The notes: generated from the sequence alone by a model not told the origin. Counted from the stretch's first letter, positions 41,836 to 52,198 are shown. The stretch is DNA of 64,000 bases from CAYLKK01 sp964412505 (GCA_964412505.1 CAYPOM010000001.1:1-64000); one strand, 5' to 3'. Program-made: numbers and translations.

Positions 41836-43281
41836 ATGAAATTTGATACAAACAAATATATTCCATTTTTCCTTTCAATAATCGTTGCATTATGTGTAAC
41901 GATGTTTGTTAGAATTCTAATTCCAAACTCTGATATTACTTTATCACAATCAGAAGAATTAGCTCTTCCGGATATTCCATTCGTTGACAAAGACTCACGA
42001 AATATTGATGAGTACTTCGTTTTAGTTACCACAAGAAAAATTGAGCAATGGGAAAAGATAGGATCATCTACTGTCATGTGGAAAAAGTGGCCAAAAGAAG
42101 CAATAACAGCAAATTTCATTGCAAAAGATAAAAATGATAATGCATTAAATGACGCTGGGAGCTACTCTTCTGTAATAAATATGTATGCAAAGTTTCCAAT
42201 CGAAAAAGGAGTACCAATTACAATGTCTTCTTTATCAAGAAAAATGGAAGAAGTCAAGAAACGAGCAAAAAACGATGAAATTTCTGCTGAAGATTTAGCA
42301 AAAATTCGCGCATCTATTACAAAAGAAATTACTGAAAAATTTCAAAGAAGAGAAAGAGAAGCACTAATTGCCAAAGAAGAAGAAGAACGAAAGCTTAAAA
42401 TAGCATCGCTTGAAAATAGAATAAAAAAGGGAGAAGGCATAGCAAATGTCAGTATAGATCAAAAAACAGCTCCTCCATGTTATTTTCTAAAAATAGGAGA
42501 TTTAATTGATTTACGCTTTAATGATAGAGGTAGACCAATAGTATTTGAAAACCTTAGCGTTTTAGCAATAAATGGATCTAGAGAAAATACATCTAATAAT
42601 TTTACAAACAACATACTCAACAATCAAAACGTTAACACATTACTAGTAGCGGGGGATAAGAATGTAATAAATGACTTATTGCTCGCCATACAGTCATATC
42701 CAAACCCAATATTAAAACTCAAAAATCAAGAAGAAGCAATTATTCAGGAAGCTAAAAAAGAAAAACTTGAAGAAAAAAATGTCAAAGATACAGCGCTGAA
42801 TAATGAAATTCTAAAAGAAATAAAAATCACTCAAAACAATAACAACTCTACTCAAAGTAAAAATATTAATGAACCAGAGTCAAATAAAGATAAAATTATC
42901 GATATAAATTCGTTATTTCACTTAAACACTAAACTCTCAGATAACAGCAATGAAAAAAATAGAATTTTAAATATAAATAATTTCGATTACAAAAAAAACG
43001 ATGAACAAATCGAAGAGGATAGATTTTCAAAAATCTTACAAAAAAATATTTTTAGTGATTTGAACGATCAAAGCGAACAATCGAAAACTATTGTTGATGC
43101 ATCCGATAACTCTATAAAAATTTTGAAAAAAACAACTATTTCTACAGTAAATTTTGATGAAGATGGAGAGGTAATAGATGGAAATAATAGAATTAACTCA
43201 ACAGGAGAACAAACCACACAAAATCAATCAAATATTTACAATAGTATGCCACAATCATCATCAATGGGGGCAGGATTATGA
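41836..43281 (+). CDS. cpaB: Flp pilus assembly protein CpaB/RcpC
   Basis: CpaB is a periplasmic protein with an SAF domain that links the inner-membrane machine with the secretin. The 481-residue protein has an N-terminal membrane anchor (about residues 9-27), a SAF-type domain (FPIEKGVPITMSSLSRK region, about 110-130), a charged coil (140-200), and RcpC-type strands with GDLIDLRFND (about 217-226). The last 180 residues are a long Asn/Lys/Glu low-complexity tail not usual in the family. It overlaps cpaC by 4 bp. Confidence 0.83.
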   Translation: MKFDTNKYIPFFLSIIVALCVTMFVRILIPNSDITLSQSEELALPDIPFVDKDSRNIDEYFVLVTTRKIEQWEKIGSSTVMWKKWPKEAITANFIAKDKNDNALNDAGSYSSVINMYAKFPIEKGVPITMSSLSRKMEEVKKRAKNDEISAEDLAKIRASITKEITEKFQRREREALIAKEEEERKLKIASLENRIKKGEGIANVSIDQKTAPPCYFLKIGDLIDLRFNDRGRPIVFENLSVLAINGSRENTSNNFTNNILNNQNVNTLLVAGDKNVINDLLLAIQSYPNPILKLKNQEEAIIQEAKKEKLEEKNVKDTALNNEILKEIKITQNNNNSTQSKNINEPESNKDKIIDINSLFHLNTKLSDNSNEKNRILNINNFDYKKNDEQIEEDRFSKILQKNIFSDLNDQSEQSKTIVDASDNSIKILKKTTISTVNFDEDGEVIDGNNRINSTGEQTTQNQSNIYNSMPQSSSMGAGL

Positions 43282-44804
43282 AAGTTTTTTTCTATCTAAG
43301 TTTAGTATTATGTCCTATAGCTGAATTATGCTACGCAGCTAATATTTCTCCACAAAATAAATCATTTGAAATTAAAAATGATTTAGAACTAGTAGATAAT
43401 GAAGATGATATCTACGAACATGATTTTGTAGAAGTTGAAATGCATAAATCGAAAACGTTTAAAATTCCTAAAGGCACGAAAAATATTTTAGTTACAGAAC
43501 CTACAATAGCTGATGTGAATGTTCAGAATGAAGATTTTTTCGATATTCTAGGTGTAAAAACTGGTGAAACAAACATCAAAATAACAACTGTTGACAAAGA
43601 CGGAAACAGAAATCTAATAAGCAAGAAAGTGCTTGTATCACACAATTTAAGCATGATCAGACGGGAACTAAAAAAACGCTTTTCTTCATCAAAAATATCT
43701 ATTGATAATTTAGGTACTTCAGTTGTACTTTCTGGAACAGTGGCAAACCCTAAAATTGCAGCTGATATTATGGAATTAGTTGGGAAGCTAACACAGAATG
43801 AAAAAAACATCGTTAATAACATGTCTATAGGCGTTCCAACTCAGGTTATGTTAAAAGTAAAGGTCGCCAAATTAGACAGAAATGTTAGTAAAAGTTTAGG
43901 TATAAATTGGCGCTCATTTAGTCTTGGTAGTGCATTTAACATCGCAGGTACAGGTGGAAGTGCTGGAGGAGCATTACCACTTATTTTAACATCTACATCT
44001 GCTATTTCTGCTGGTATTGCAAATACTGGGATCAAATCTTCATTACCAGAAGGAATAGAAGATACATCTGCAACAGCAGGAAATTTTACAGATAATCCTG
44101 ATACATCGGCTCAAGTTCCTGGAAATGGCGCTAGATTCGTAATGAATTATACAGATCGGCATGGAAATAGCATAGGAGCTGTAATTGATGCTTTAGCAGA
44201 AGAATCGTTAGCGACTGTACTTGCTGAACCTACTTTGGTAGCTTTATCTGGAGAAAAAGCAGAATTTCAATCTGGTGGAGAACAACCCTACAGGTCTGCG
44301 TCAACATCCGGAACGGCTGTATCTACAACAGAGTTTAAAGATTGGGGAATAATACTAAAGTTTACACCAAATGTGATATCAGAAAACCGTATTAGTATTA
44401 ACCTAGATTCTGAAATAAGCGCAGTAGAATCAACGGAAGGAGCCACTTCTGAACCGCCTTTAACAAAACAAAATGTTAAAACGACAGTCGAACTAGGCAG
44501 TGGCCAAAGTCTTGCAATAGCCGGTTTATTAAAGAAGGAAGCGTCTAAAAAAGCTGTTGAAATGCCAGGTTTAGCGAGTCTTCCGTTAATTGGAGGATTA
44601 TTCAGGTCATCTTCTAATACTTTAAAAGAAAGCGAATTAGTTATTATTATTACACCGTACATAGTAAAACCATCATCAAAACCTTTGGCTAATCCTGTTG
44701 AAAGAGCTCCTAAGTTAATTTCTCCGGCACGGAGTAACTTCATGAGAAGGTTTACAGAGCAAGGCAATGAAGCAACAAATAATGCAGGATTTACTGTATC
44801 GTAA
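43278..44804 (+). CDS. cpaC: Secretin CpaC/RcpA
   Basis: CpaC forms the outer-membrane pore of the Tad machine. The 508-residue protein has a signal peptide (1-20), an N-terminal N0-like domain with MHKSKTFKIPKGTKNI and VLVTEPTIADV, then a BON-like domain, and the secretin core (about 200-470) with VMLKVKVAKLDRNVSKSLGINW, ESLATVLAEPTLVALSGEKAEFQSGGEQP and SGQSLAIAGLLKKE in pieces, all family hallmarks. It overlaps cpaB and is directly followed by cpaD. Confidence 0.92.
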   Translation: MKVFFYLSLVLCPIAELCYAANISPQNKSFEIKNDLELVDNEDDIYEHDFVEVEMHKSKTFKIPKGTKNILVTEPTIADVNVQNEDFFDILGVKTGETNIKITTVDKDGNRNLISKKVLVSHNLSMIRRELKKRFSSSKISIDNLGTSVVLSGTVANPKIAADIMELVGKLTQNEKNIVNNMSIGVPTQVMLKVKVAKLDRNVSKSLGINWRSFSLGSAFNIAGTGGSAGGALPLILTSTSAISAGIANTGIKSSLPEGIEDTSATAGNFTDNPDTSAQVPGNGARFVMNYTDRHGNSIGAVIDALAEESLATVLAEPTLVALSGEKAEFQSGGEQPYRSASTSGTAVSTTEFKDWGIILKFTPNVISENRISINLDSEISAVESTEGATSEPPLTKQNVKTTVELGSGQSLAIAGLLKKEASKKAVEMPGLASLPLIGGLFRSSSNTLKESELVIIITPYIVKPSSKPLANPVERAPKLISPARSNFMRRFTEQGNEATNNAGFTVS

Positions 44805-44815
44805 TGGAGGTTAGA

Positions 44816-45484
44816 ATGTTGAAAAAAATAGCAGTTATATCATCACTCTTAATGTTAGTCTCATGTTCTAGCCCTAATAACAAAAATCTGTATTCACACG
44901 AAGAGATATTAAGATCTACAGCAAAAATCACGAAGGAGAGATTACATAAATTGACTTTTGAAAAAGGAATATCTAAACAAGATTTACATGCACTTGCAGA
45001 GTTAGGAAAAGAGTTTACAGCAACATCTGTCAGAAAGGTATCTATCTTACCTATAGCAAGAAACAAAGATAGTTTACTGATATCTATTAATGCAGCTAAA
45101 AATGCAAAAGAAGCCTTGATCGAAAGCGGAATGAGTAAAAATATAATAGAAATTGGAAAAATAGATATAGACGCAAAATCTACAAACAATTATATGTTAA
45201 TAAAATCATATCTCTATGATGTAGTATTACCAACTGCAGATAAATGGAAATATGACATAGGAGATATAGATACCACAAAAGAAACACCAAATTTCGGTGT
45301 CGCTACTTCATATAATTTAGGACTGATGATAGCGAACCCAAGAGATTTGATAGACCCAGCAGAAATGAGCGAAACTGATGCAAAATCTGCAGTTAAGAAT
45401 GTTAGAAAAGTGTTAGGTGGCACGACTTCTGGAGGCACTGTTTCTGGAGGCACTACTGGCGGTGGAGCAGTTGCAAGTAAGTAA
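44816..45484 (+). CDS. cpaD: Pilus lipoprotein CpaD
   Basis: CpaD is the pilotin-like lipoprotein of the Tad/Cpa system. The 222-residue protein has a lipoprotein signal with LMLVSCSS (Cys17), a mature domain with the GVATSYNLGLMIANPRDLIDP segment typical of CpaD (Asn-Leu-x3-Val/Ile-Asn/Asp-Pro-x-Asp-Leu), and a Gly/Thr-rich tail (GGTTSGGTVSGG). I start at ATG 44816, which has GGAGG upstream overlapping the cpaC stop. Confidence 0.85.
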   Translation: MLKKIAVISSLLMLVSCSSPNNKNLYSHEEILRSTAKITKERLHKLTFEKGISKQDLHALAELGKEFTATSVRKVSILPIARNKDSLLISINAAKNAKEALIESGMSKNIIEIGKIDIDAKSTNNYMLIKSYLYDVVLPTADKWKYDIGDIDTTKETPNFGVATSYNLGLMIANPRDLIDPAEMSETDAKSAVKNVRKVLGGTTSGGTVSGGTTGGGAVASK

Positions 45485-45499
45485 TTTTGGAGAAAATAA

Positions 45500-46750
45500 A
45501 TGGCTGGAGAAAAAAGCTCTTCACAACTCAACTTAGTTTCATTTGTAATTGATGAGAACTCAAAGTTAGTAATAGATGAAGCGGTAAAAGAACTAAATTT
45601 ACCTTATACAGAAAGTTATATAGGAGGAATAATTCAAGCACGCGATTACCTAAAAACAATAAACACTCCTAAAATTATACTTATTGATATATCTGAATCA
45701 GAATTGCCATTAACAGATTTAACAACAATTACAGAAGTATGTGCTCCTGATGTAAGAATTATCGTTATAGGTTCTCAAAACAGCGTTAGTATTTTTAGAG
45801 AACTATTAAGATTCGGGTGCTATGATTATTTGCATAAAACACTCACTGTTGATGTAGTTAAAAAATCTATAAATAATACCAATACAGGAACAGATCAGTA
45901 TGATGTATCTGATGCCAGAACTGGTAAATTTATAACATTCCTTGGTACAAACGGAGGAGTTGGCACGACAACGCTTGCTACAAATTGTGCTTGGTTATTA
46001 GCAAACAAGTATTTTAAAAAAACTTTAATTGTCGACACAGACTTTCAGTTTGGTGACGCCAACATGTTTTTAGATTTACAAACTGAAACATCTTATTTAG
46101 ATTATTTAGAATCTCCAGAAAAAGTTGATGACTATTTTATAGAAACAACATTGCAATCTTATAGTCAGAAATTATCTTACTTAGGTGGATTAACTGATAT
46201 CCTCAGACGATCTGAAAATGATTCTATCTCATTTTCAGTTGTTTTAGATGTTATCAAAAGGCAGTTTAATTATATTATATGTGACACCCCTAAACATTTT
46301 GATGATTTAACTAAAATCGTTTTACACAAAACAAATTGTTTTGTGCTAGTCGTTGAATTTTCTATGCCATCTGCACAACATGCATCACGAATCATAGAGC
46401 TTATTAAACAGGAAGCTAGAGACAGTAAAATAATAGTCGTTGCCAATAATGTAGGTAAATACGATTATGGATCCATCTCTCGTAGTGACTTCGAAAAAAT
46501 TATTAATATAAATATAAAACATATGATTCCGTTTGATTCATCCTCATATTTAGCTGCTGTAAATGTTGGAAGGCCTGTTGTAGCTACATGGGAAAAAAGT
46601 GTATCACATTATGAAGATATTTTAGATGATATATTTGGTGGAATATCAATTCAAACAGAGAACTTACGCGCAAACGACAGATCATCACATCTGGAAAAAG
46701 TTATAAAATTATTTACAAATTTTATAAAAAAACATAACAAGGAGAATTAA
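45500..46750 (+). CDS. cpaE: CpaE/TadZ-type ATPase
   Basis: CpaE/TadZ localises the Tad machine at the pole. The 416-residue protein has an N-terminal receiver-like domain (residues 1-125) with a partly conserved DIS site, and a ParA/MinD-like domain (about 135-390) with a P-loop TNGGVGTTTLA (KGG replaced by NGG, atypical as in TadZ), VDTDFQFGDA and a YIICDTPKHFD Walker B. The ATPase cycle may be altered. It lies 15 bp behind cpaD. Confidence 0.87.
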   Translation: MAGEKSSSQLNLVSFVIDENSKLVIDEAVKELNLPYTESYIGGIIQARDYLKTINTPKIILIDISESELPLTDLTTITEVCAPDVRIIVIGSQNSVSIFRELLRFGCYDYLHKTLTVDVVKKSINNTNTGTDQYDVSDARTGKFITFLGTNGGVGTTTLATNCAWLLANKYFKKTLIVDTDFQFGDANMFLDLQTETSYLDYLESPEKVDDYFIETTLQSYSQKLSYLGGLTDILRRSENDSISFSVVLDVIKRQFNYIICDTPKHFDDLTKIVLHKTNCFVLVVEFSMPSAQHASRIIELIKQEARDSKIIVVANNVGKYDYGSISRSDFEKIININIKHMIPFDSSSYLAAVNVGRPVVATWEKSVSHYEDILDDIFGGISIQTENLRANDRSSHLEKVIKLFTNFIKKHNKEN

Positions 46751-46753
46751 CCT

Positions 46754-48112
46754 ATGCGAATTATAAACGAACAAAAAACAGTAACAAATGACTCACAAAA
46801 GTTCGCCAACGTAGATTTTGCAGAAGAGTCTCCTACAGTAGCATTATTTAAAAAAGAAGCACATGAAGCTATGTTAAGTCGTATTAATATGACTAACGCT
46901 TTTAAATTAAGCAGAGATGAATTGTTACAAGAAATTGAAAATTTCGTTGTTGAATTTGCACACGAAAGACGCGCTCAAGTTACTAAAAAAGAGCAAAAAT
47001 TAGTCGCTAGAGATCTTATTGACGATATGATAGGTTTGGGACCGCTAGAAAATATACTATCTGACGATACAATCTCTGATATTGTTGTAAATGGGCATGC
47101 ACAAATATATGCAGAACGTCGTGGTATAATGCATTTGCTTCCAATAAAATTCAGAGACGAAGATCATGTATTGCAAATTGCTCAAAGAATAGCACATAGA
47201 GTTGGAAGAAGAGTAGATACATCAAGTCCACTGTGCGATGCACGTTTACAAGATGGAAGCCGTGTTAATATAGTTGTACCTCCTATAGCTTTAGATGGAA
47301 CATCTATATCAATTCGTAAATTTTCTAAAAAAACTTATGATTTACATGATTTAGCGAATTTCGGAGCATTAAGTTATGCTATGGAGAATGTGTTAAAAAT
47401 AGCGACACAGTGCACATTAAATATCATTGTATCAGGAGGAACTGGATCAGGAAAAACAACTATGTTAAATGCTTTGTCACAACTCATTAGTGACAAAGAT
47501 CGTATAGTTACATGTGAAGATGCAGCAGAATTAAAATTACAGCAACCACATGTCGTTAGACTAGAAACTAGACCTCCAAACATAGAAGGAAAGGGAGAAA
47601 TAACAATCAGAGACTTAGTAAAAAACTGTTTGCGTATGCGTCCGGATAGAATTGTTATTGGAGAGGTTCGTGGTAGTGAATGTATAGACATGTTGCAAGC
47701 AATGAACACTGGTCATGATGGCTCTATGTCAACAATTCACGCTAACACTGCTAGAGAGACTTTTGTTCGTTTAGAAAACATGGTAGCTATGTCTGGATTT
47801 GCTTTGCCAACAGATGTTGTAAGAGCTCAAATTGCAGGCGCAATTAACTTAGTAGTTCAAACAGCAAGATTACATGACGGATCTAGAAAAATTATAGAAA
47901 TTGTTGAAGTACTAGGTGTTTCTGATAATTATGAAATAGAATATCAACATTTATTTAAGTTTGAACCTTTAGGTGAAGATGAAAATCACAAAATTATTGG
48001 AAAATTTGTTGCTTGCACAGAAAAACCTGCGTTTTTGAAAAAGGCTATAGTACACGGACTCGAGAATGAACTATTAAAAATTATGAAGGATGCATATGTG
48101 GAATCTAATTAA
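46754..48112 (+). CDS. cpaF: Pilus assembly ATPase CpaF/TadA
   Basis: CpaF is the hexameric secretion ATPase that powers Tad pilus assembly. The 452-residue protein has a helical N-terminal domain, ERRGIMHLLPI, the Walker A GGTGSGKTTMLNAL (about residues 228-241), the Asp box VTCEDAAEL, the His-box region RMRPDRIVIGEVRGSE and the NTGHDGSMSTIHAN motif (about 318-331). Length and motifs are standard. AAGGAG precedes the start. The 3' end overlaps tadB. Confidence 0.95.
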   Translation: MRIINEQKTVTNDSQKFANVDFAEESPTVALFKKEAHEAMLSRINMTNAFKLSRDELLQEIENFVVEFAHERRAQVTKKEQKLVARDLIDDMIGLGPLENILSDDTISDIVVNGHAQIYAERRGIMHLLPIKFRDEDHVLQIAQRIAHRVGRRVDTSSPLCDARLQDGSRVNIVVPPIALDGTSISIRKFSKKTYDLHDLANFGALSYAMENVLKIATQCTLNIIVSGGTGSGKTTMLNALSQLISDKDRIVTCEDAAELKLQQPHVVRLETRPPNIEGKGEITIRDLVKNCLRMRPDRIVIGEVRGSECIDMLQAMNTGHDGSMSTIHANTARETFVRLENMVAMSGFALPTDVVRAQIAGAINLVVQTARLHDGSRKIIEIVEVLGVSDNYEIEYQHLFKFEPLGEDENHKIIGKFVACTEKPAFLKKAIVHGLENELLKIMKDAYVESN

Positions 48113-49091
48113 TATATTCTCATGTTTTATTATATGTTTTGTTGTTTTTTATATTGGCTTCAAAATATTTAAACAATTTGTGTTCGAGAAAGATTACGAT
48201 GATCATATTGCTAAGAAAGTAGAAACATTTGTTGAAAGTAGAAGTTCTTTAGGTGTAGTAGTAACAAGACGAGTAGGCTCTGCTTTTATTGATAAAGAAA
48301 AAGAAAAATTTGAAGAATTATTATCATCAAATAATAGTTTCGCAGAAAAAGTAAAACTGAAACTAAAAGAAGATGGTATACGAATATCGTTTGGAAAATT
48401 TGCTGTTCTATGCATTGTTGTGGGATGTGTTGTTGTTTATTTGTTGATATACACCAAAGCATTTGAAATGCCATTAAATTCAATTCTCGTTGGTATGCCA
48501 ATTGGGTCATTTATTGTATATTCATTTTTATCACGTCAAGCCGATAAGGAAAGAGCATTATTCCTTCAACAATTTCCTGATGTTTTAGATATGATGATAC
48601 GTGGTGTAAAAGCGGGATTTAACTTAACTAGACTTATTAGATTAGTAGCAGCAGAAGCTAAAGATCCAATAGCTAGCACATTTAAATCAATGATGCAAAA
48701 ATTAGAATTAGGCGTTCCAGCTGATAGAGTGTTTGTTGAAACCGCAAACGATGTAAATATAGAAGAATTCAGATTCTTAAGCGTCGCATTTATCTTACAA
48801 ATAGAAAACGGCGGTATGTTGGTAGAAATATTAAGCAACTTATCATCTATAGTCAGAAAGCGTCTAGAATTACAACTAAAAATAAGAGCGTTATCTTCTG
48901 AATCTAGGACATCTGCTTACGTATTATGCGCACTTCCTTTTGCTTTTGCTTTAATCATGATGTTCTTAAATCCAAATCATTTAATGGGATTTTTAAAACC
49001 TGGGCTTGGCCAAACGTTACTTAAAGTTGGATGCGCATTATTTACAGTGGGAGTTATAGTTATGGTAAAGATGACAAAACTAAAGGTGTAA
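48096..49091 (+). CDS. tadB: Tad inner-membrane platform protein TadB
   Basis: TadB and TadC form the inner-membrane platform on which CpaF acts. The 331-residue protein has a membrane segment at the N-terminus, two in the middle (about residues 100-145) and one or two at the C-terminus, with the GspF domain between (FLQQFPDVLDMMIRGVKAGFNL, EFRFLSVAFILQIENGG). I start at ATG 48096, five bases after AAGGA; it overlaps cpaF by 17 bp. Confidence 0.88.
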   Translation: MWNLINIFSCFIICFVVFYIGFKIFKQFVFEKDYDDHIAKKVETFVESRSSLGVVVTRRVGSAFIDKEKEKFEELLSSNNSFAEKVKLKLKEDGIRISFGKFAVLCIVVGCVVVYLLIYTKAFEMPLNSILVGMPIGSFIVYSFLSRQADKERALFLQQFPDVLDMMIRGVKAGFNLTRLIRLVAAEAKDPIASTFKSMMQKLELGVPADRVFVETANDVNIEEFRFLSVAFILQIENGGMLVEILSNLSSIVRKRLELQLKIRALSSESRTSAYVLCALPFAFALIMMFLNPNHLMGFLKPGLGQTLLKVGCALFTVGVIVMVKMTKLKV

Positions 49092-49093
49092 AT

Positions 49094-50068
49094 ATGTATA
49101 CTTTTATTGACATTGTACAAATTATTATATTATTTATAATCGCAGCTTTTTGTTCATTTTATACATACAAAAAAACAGAGAAAATATACAAATTTAAAGG
49201 AGAAGAAAATCGCATAAAGAAAAGAGTTTTGACTGCAATAGAAAATGTATCTGTAGGAAAATTTTTAGACAGCAGTGAAACAGTTGATATAGGTCTGGGC
49301 AGCAAAAATAGCTTTACTGATAGCGAGTTTTTCAAGAAGATTATAAGCATAAACAAAGAAAAATACGAAAAAATAAGAATTGATCTACAAAAGGCAGGAT
49401 TACGTTCAGATAACAGCTTTGAGCGTTTTTTAATAGTTGATATCTGTTGCTTTGGGATGTTAATTGGTATCGGCGTATTCTACTTATTAAAAACAAATTT
49501 TAATATTAATATGCCATTTATTATAGAAGTACCAACATCTGTCATTATAGGATTAATTTTGGCTTTTTTTATAGCTGAAAGTAACTTGCACGAAAAAGCA
49601 ATAAAGAGACAAGAAATCATCGATATGGGTGTGCCAGATTTGATAGACTTGTTAGTTATTTGCACTGACTCTGGTTTAGACTTACATAGATCAATCATGC
49701 GTGTATCTAGAGAGTTACACAACTCAAATGTTGAACTATCGGATGAATTCATGATTACCGCAGTTGAAATGGAGATGATTCCTGATTTTAGACAAGTATT
49801 TAAAAACTTAGAAAACAGAACTGATTCACAGCAAGTTAAATCGTTATCAAAAACATTAAGTCAATCTATAGAATACGGCTCTTCTCTTGCTGATATGTTG
49901 CGAGATCTAGCACAAGAAGCAAGACAAAGAAAGATGTTATTAGCGGAAGAAAAAGCAGCTCGAATTCCTACATTATTAACACTACCTCTAATGCTGTTTA
50001 TTTTACCTTGTTTGTTTATTGTAATGCTTGGTCCTGTTGTAGCTGATGTTATAAAGTCATTTAATTAA
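49094..50068 (+). CDS. tadC: Tad inner-membrane platform protein TadC
   Basis: The 324-residue GspF-domain protein is the second platform subunit. It has an N-terminal membrane segment, a GspF region with MGVPDLIDLLVICTDSGLDLHRSI (about residues 180-205) and SLSQSIEYGSSLADMLRDLAQEARQRK (about 260-286), and a C-terminal membrane segment ending before PVVADVIK. It begins 3 bp after tadB; an in-frame start at 49031 would overlap tadB and is unlikely. Confidence 0.88.
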   Translation: MYTFIDIVQIIILFIIAAFCSFYTYKKTEKIYKFKGEENRIKKRVLTAIENVSVGKFLDSSETVDIGLGSKNSFTDSEFFKKIISINKEKYEKIRIDLQKAGLRSDNSFERFLIVDICCFGMLIGIGVFYLLKTNFNINMPFIIEVPTSVIIGLILAFFIAESNLHEKAIKRQEIIDMGVPDLIDLLVICTDSGLDLHRSIMRVSRELHNSNVELSDEFMITAVEMEMIPDFRQVFKNLENRTDSQQVKSLSKTLSQSIEYGSSLADMLRDLAQEARQRKMLLAEEKAARIPTLLTLPLMLFILPCLFIVMLGPVVADVIKSFN

Positions 50069-50076
50069 GGTGTATT

Positions 50077-52198
50077 GTGAAATTTCGTAATAATTCAAAA
50101 TTGATTTTACAAGCTTCTATACTCTCAATTGTGTATTTTTGTATAGTATTTGAGAGAGTTTATGCAAAAAATTCGACTCAAAACAATATAATGAGAATAC
50201 TCGAAACATATGGTGTTTCAAAATCCGATTTATCGGCAATAGAAACCGAATTTCAACAACAAAGCAAACAAATTACAAAGACAGAAAATAATAAAAATAT
50301 TATAAAAGATACGCATCAATTTGATGACAATGACTACGCAGTTGGTGTTGCAACAATTACAGAAACAAAATGGAAAGATACATTGGTAAATTACGAGATC
50401 GAAGATACAGATATATTATCAAATCAAGATACAGAAACAAAAAAATCATCTATTACAGAAGAGAAAGGAAAAAGATCACTAGTAAATTATGAGATCGAAG
50501 ATACAGATATATTATCAAATCAAGATACAGAAACAAAAAAATCATCTATTACAGAAAAGAAAGGAAAAAGATCACTAGTAAATTATGAGATAGAAGATAA
50601 CAATAATGGTATTGATGATAACCAAACTAATAAAGACGTTGGAATCGAAGACACATTTACTCCAGAAAATAATAAATTTGCCACACAAGAATTAGAAGAT
50701 AGAAGAGAAGCTGATCATGAAGATGAAATAGATGAAGATAAAGATGAAGAACAAGACGACGACACAAATGGAAACAATATTAAACAGAAGAATAGAAGCC
50801 GACTAGATATAACAGATGAGCAAGGTGATTTTAATGACGAAGAAGATAGAGAAAGACGCGAACAAGAATTAGAAGATAGAAGAGAAGCTGAAGCCGCTAT
50901 GCGCGAGGAACAAAAAGAATTGCAAGAGGAAGAACGTGAAAGACGTAGACAAGAATTAGAAGATAGAAGAGAAGCTGAAGCCGCTATGCGCGAGGAACAA
51001 AAANNNNNNNNNNNNNNNNNNNNNNNNNNNNNNNNNNNNNNNNNNNNNNNNNNNNNNNNNNNNNNNNNNNNNNNNNNNNNNNNNNNNNNNNNNNNNNNNN
51101 NNNGAGGAACAAAAAGAATTGCAAGAGGAAGAACGTGAAAGACGTAGACAAAAATTAGAAGATGATGGTCCCGAAGACAGTGAAGATGACGACAATATTA
51201 AACAACGAAATAGAAAATATGATCAAGATAATTTTGATGACGAAGACGAAGATCGTGTAATTACAAAAAACCGTAGAATAGTAAAAAATACTGTACTAGA
51301 AAATAATGTAACAAATAAAGATAATTACGTAGATGAATCTGGAGATGACGGAGACGATTCAGGTAAAGTAATTAATAAAAATAGAACAAGAAATGATAAT
51401 ATTGATTATAATAGTAATTCTCCAATGCGTAAAAATAGAAACACAAAATATGACGATGATCCGAACGACGACAGCGATCCTGACGATTTTTATGATAACG
51501 AAGATAGCGGACCAAGACGTAAAAACAGAAATGAAGATATGGAAGATGATTACGATCCAGATGATTTTTACGATTACTATGATCCAGAAGATGACATGCC
51601 AAACTTAAGAAGTCGCGAAAATATAGGCGTGCCGCCATATCAAGATGGTTATTATGGTAATATGCCATTTGGAAATTTCCCTGGAATACCTGTTCAAGGT
51701 TATCAGAACGGCTATTGGACACACAATCCATACAGCCGAGGAGAATATCCACAAAGATGGAATAATGAGCGTTATCCTGATAAGTCTAGACAAAATAACA
51801 ATGGTACTGGAGCAGATAAATCTACAAATCCAAATGACGATACTAAAATAAAGAAAACGGAAGGACCTTCCAATAACAAAAAAAAGAACAAAGAGAATCA
51901 AAATATAAAAAAAACACAACCACAAAAAAACACTACGCAGGTTAAAGGTCCTGTCATCTATTGGCCTTATATGTATTATGGATGTAACTTACCGAAAGGT
52001 TGTACAAATTTATTTTACTATCCTGCTTATTACATGACTCAACCTTGCATAAGGCCGCAGCCCCAATGTCCAATTACAAAAATAAACACTAATTGTTGTG
52101 GCACTAAACGTTCAGAAAATAAATGCTTAGATGAAGCAACTAAAAGACGGTTAGAATTTGAAGCTGAGCCATTTGTACGAAATAGATGTAAAAGATAA
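50077..52198 (+). CDS. Exported acidic repeat protein at the end of the Tad locus; contains assembly gap
   Basis: Starts at GTG 50077 after AAGG. The N-terminus has a signal-like hydrophobic segment (residues 9-26). The front half has three 32-residue units with SLVNYEIEDTDILSNQDTE, and then RREQELEDRREAEAAM-type 29-residue units that run into 100 N (51004-51103). After the gap the same repeat goes on, then RKNRN and DPDDFYD motifs, a Tyr/Pro/Asn-rich part, and a C-terminal domain with many Cys (about six in the last 100 residues). The two sides lie in different frames across the gap of nominal size, so true length is unknown. No family recognised. Position and co-direction suggest a role with the Tad machine. 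Confidence 0.7.
50356..50603 (+). repeat. Tandem 96-bp coding repeat
   Basis: Units begin at 50356 (diverged at the front), 50452 and 50548 (partial), each coding about 32 residues with the core VNYEIEDTDILSNQDTE. The second and third units are nearly identical at DNA level. Confidence 0.8.
50905..51172 (+). repeat. Tandem 87-bp coding repeat with 100-N gap inside
   Basis: Units begin at 50905 and 50992 (87 bp, 29 residues, core EEQKELQEEERERRRQELED). The second enters the gap at 51004; the sequence resumes at 51104 with the start of another unit. The gap is therefore an unresolved run of the same repeat. Confidence 0.85.
51004..51103. other. Assembly gap (100 N)
   Basis: Exactly 100 N lie between two copies of the same 87-bp repeat, a conventional placeholder for unknown length. 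Confidence 0.98.

Noticed and set aside
50356..51172. Direct repeats as a CRISPR array
   Set aside because: The repeats are in-frame coding units of 96 and 87 bp without unique spacers.
51372..51925. Antisense and alternate frames across the repeat protein
   Set aside because: Their Ile/Tyr/His-rich sequences are by-products of Asp/Asn/Arg-rich codons of the real gene.
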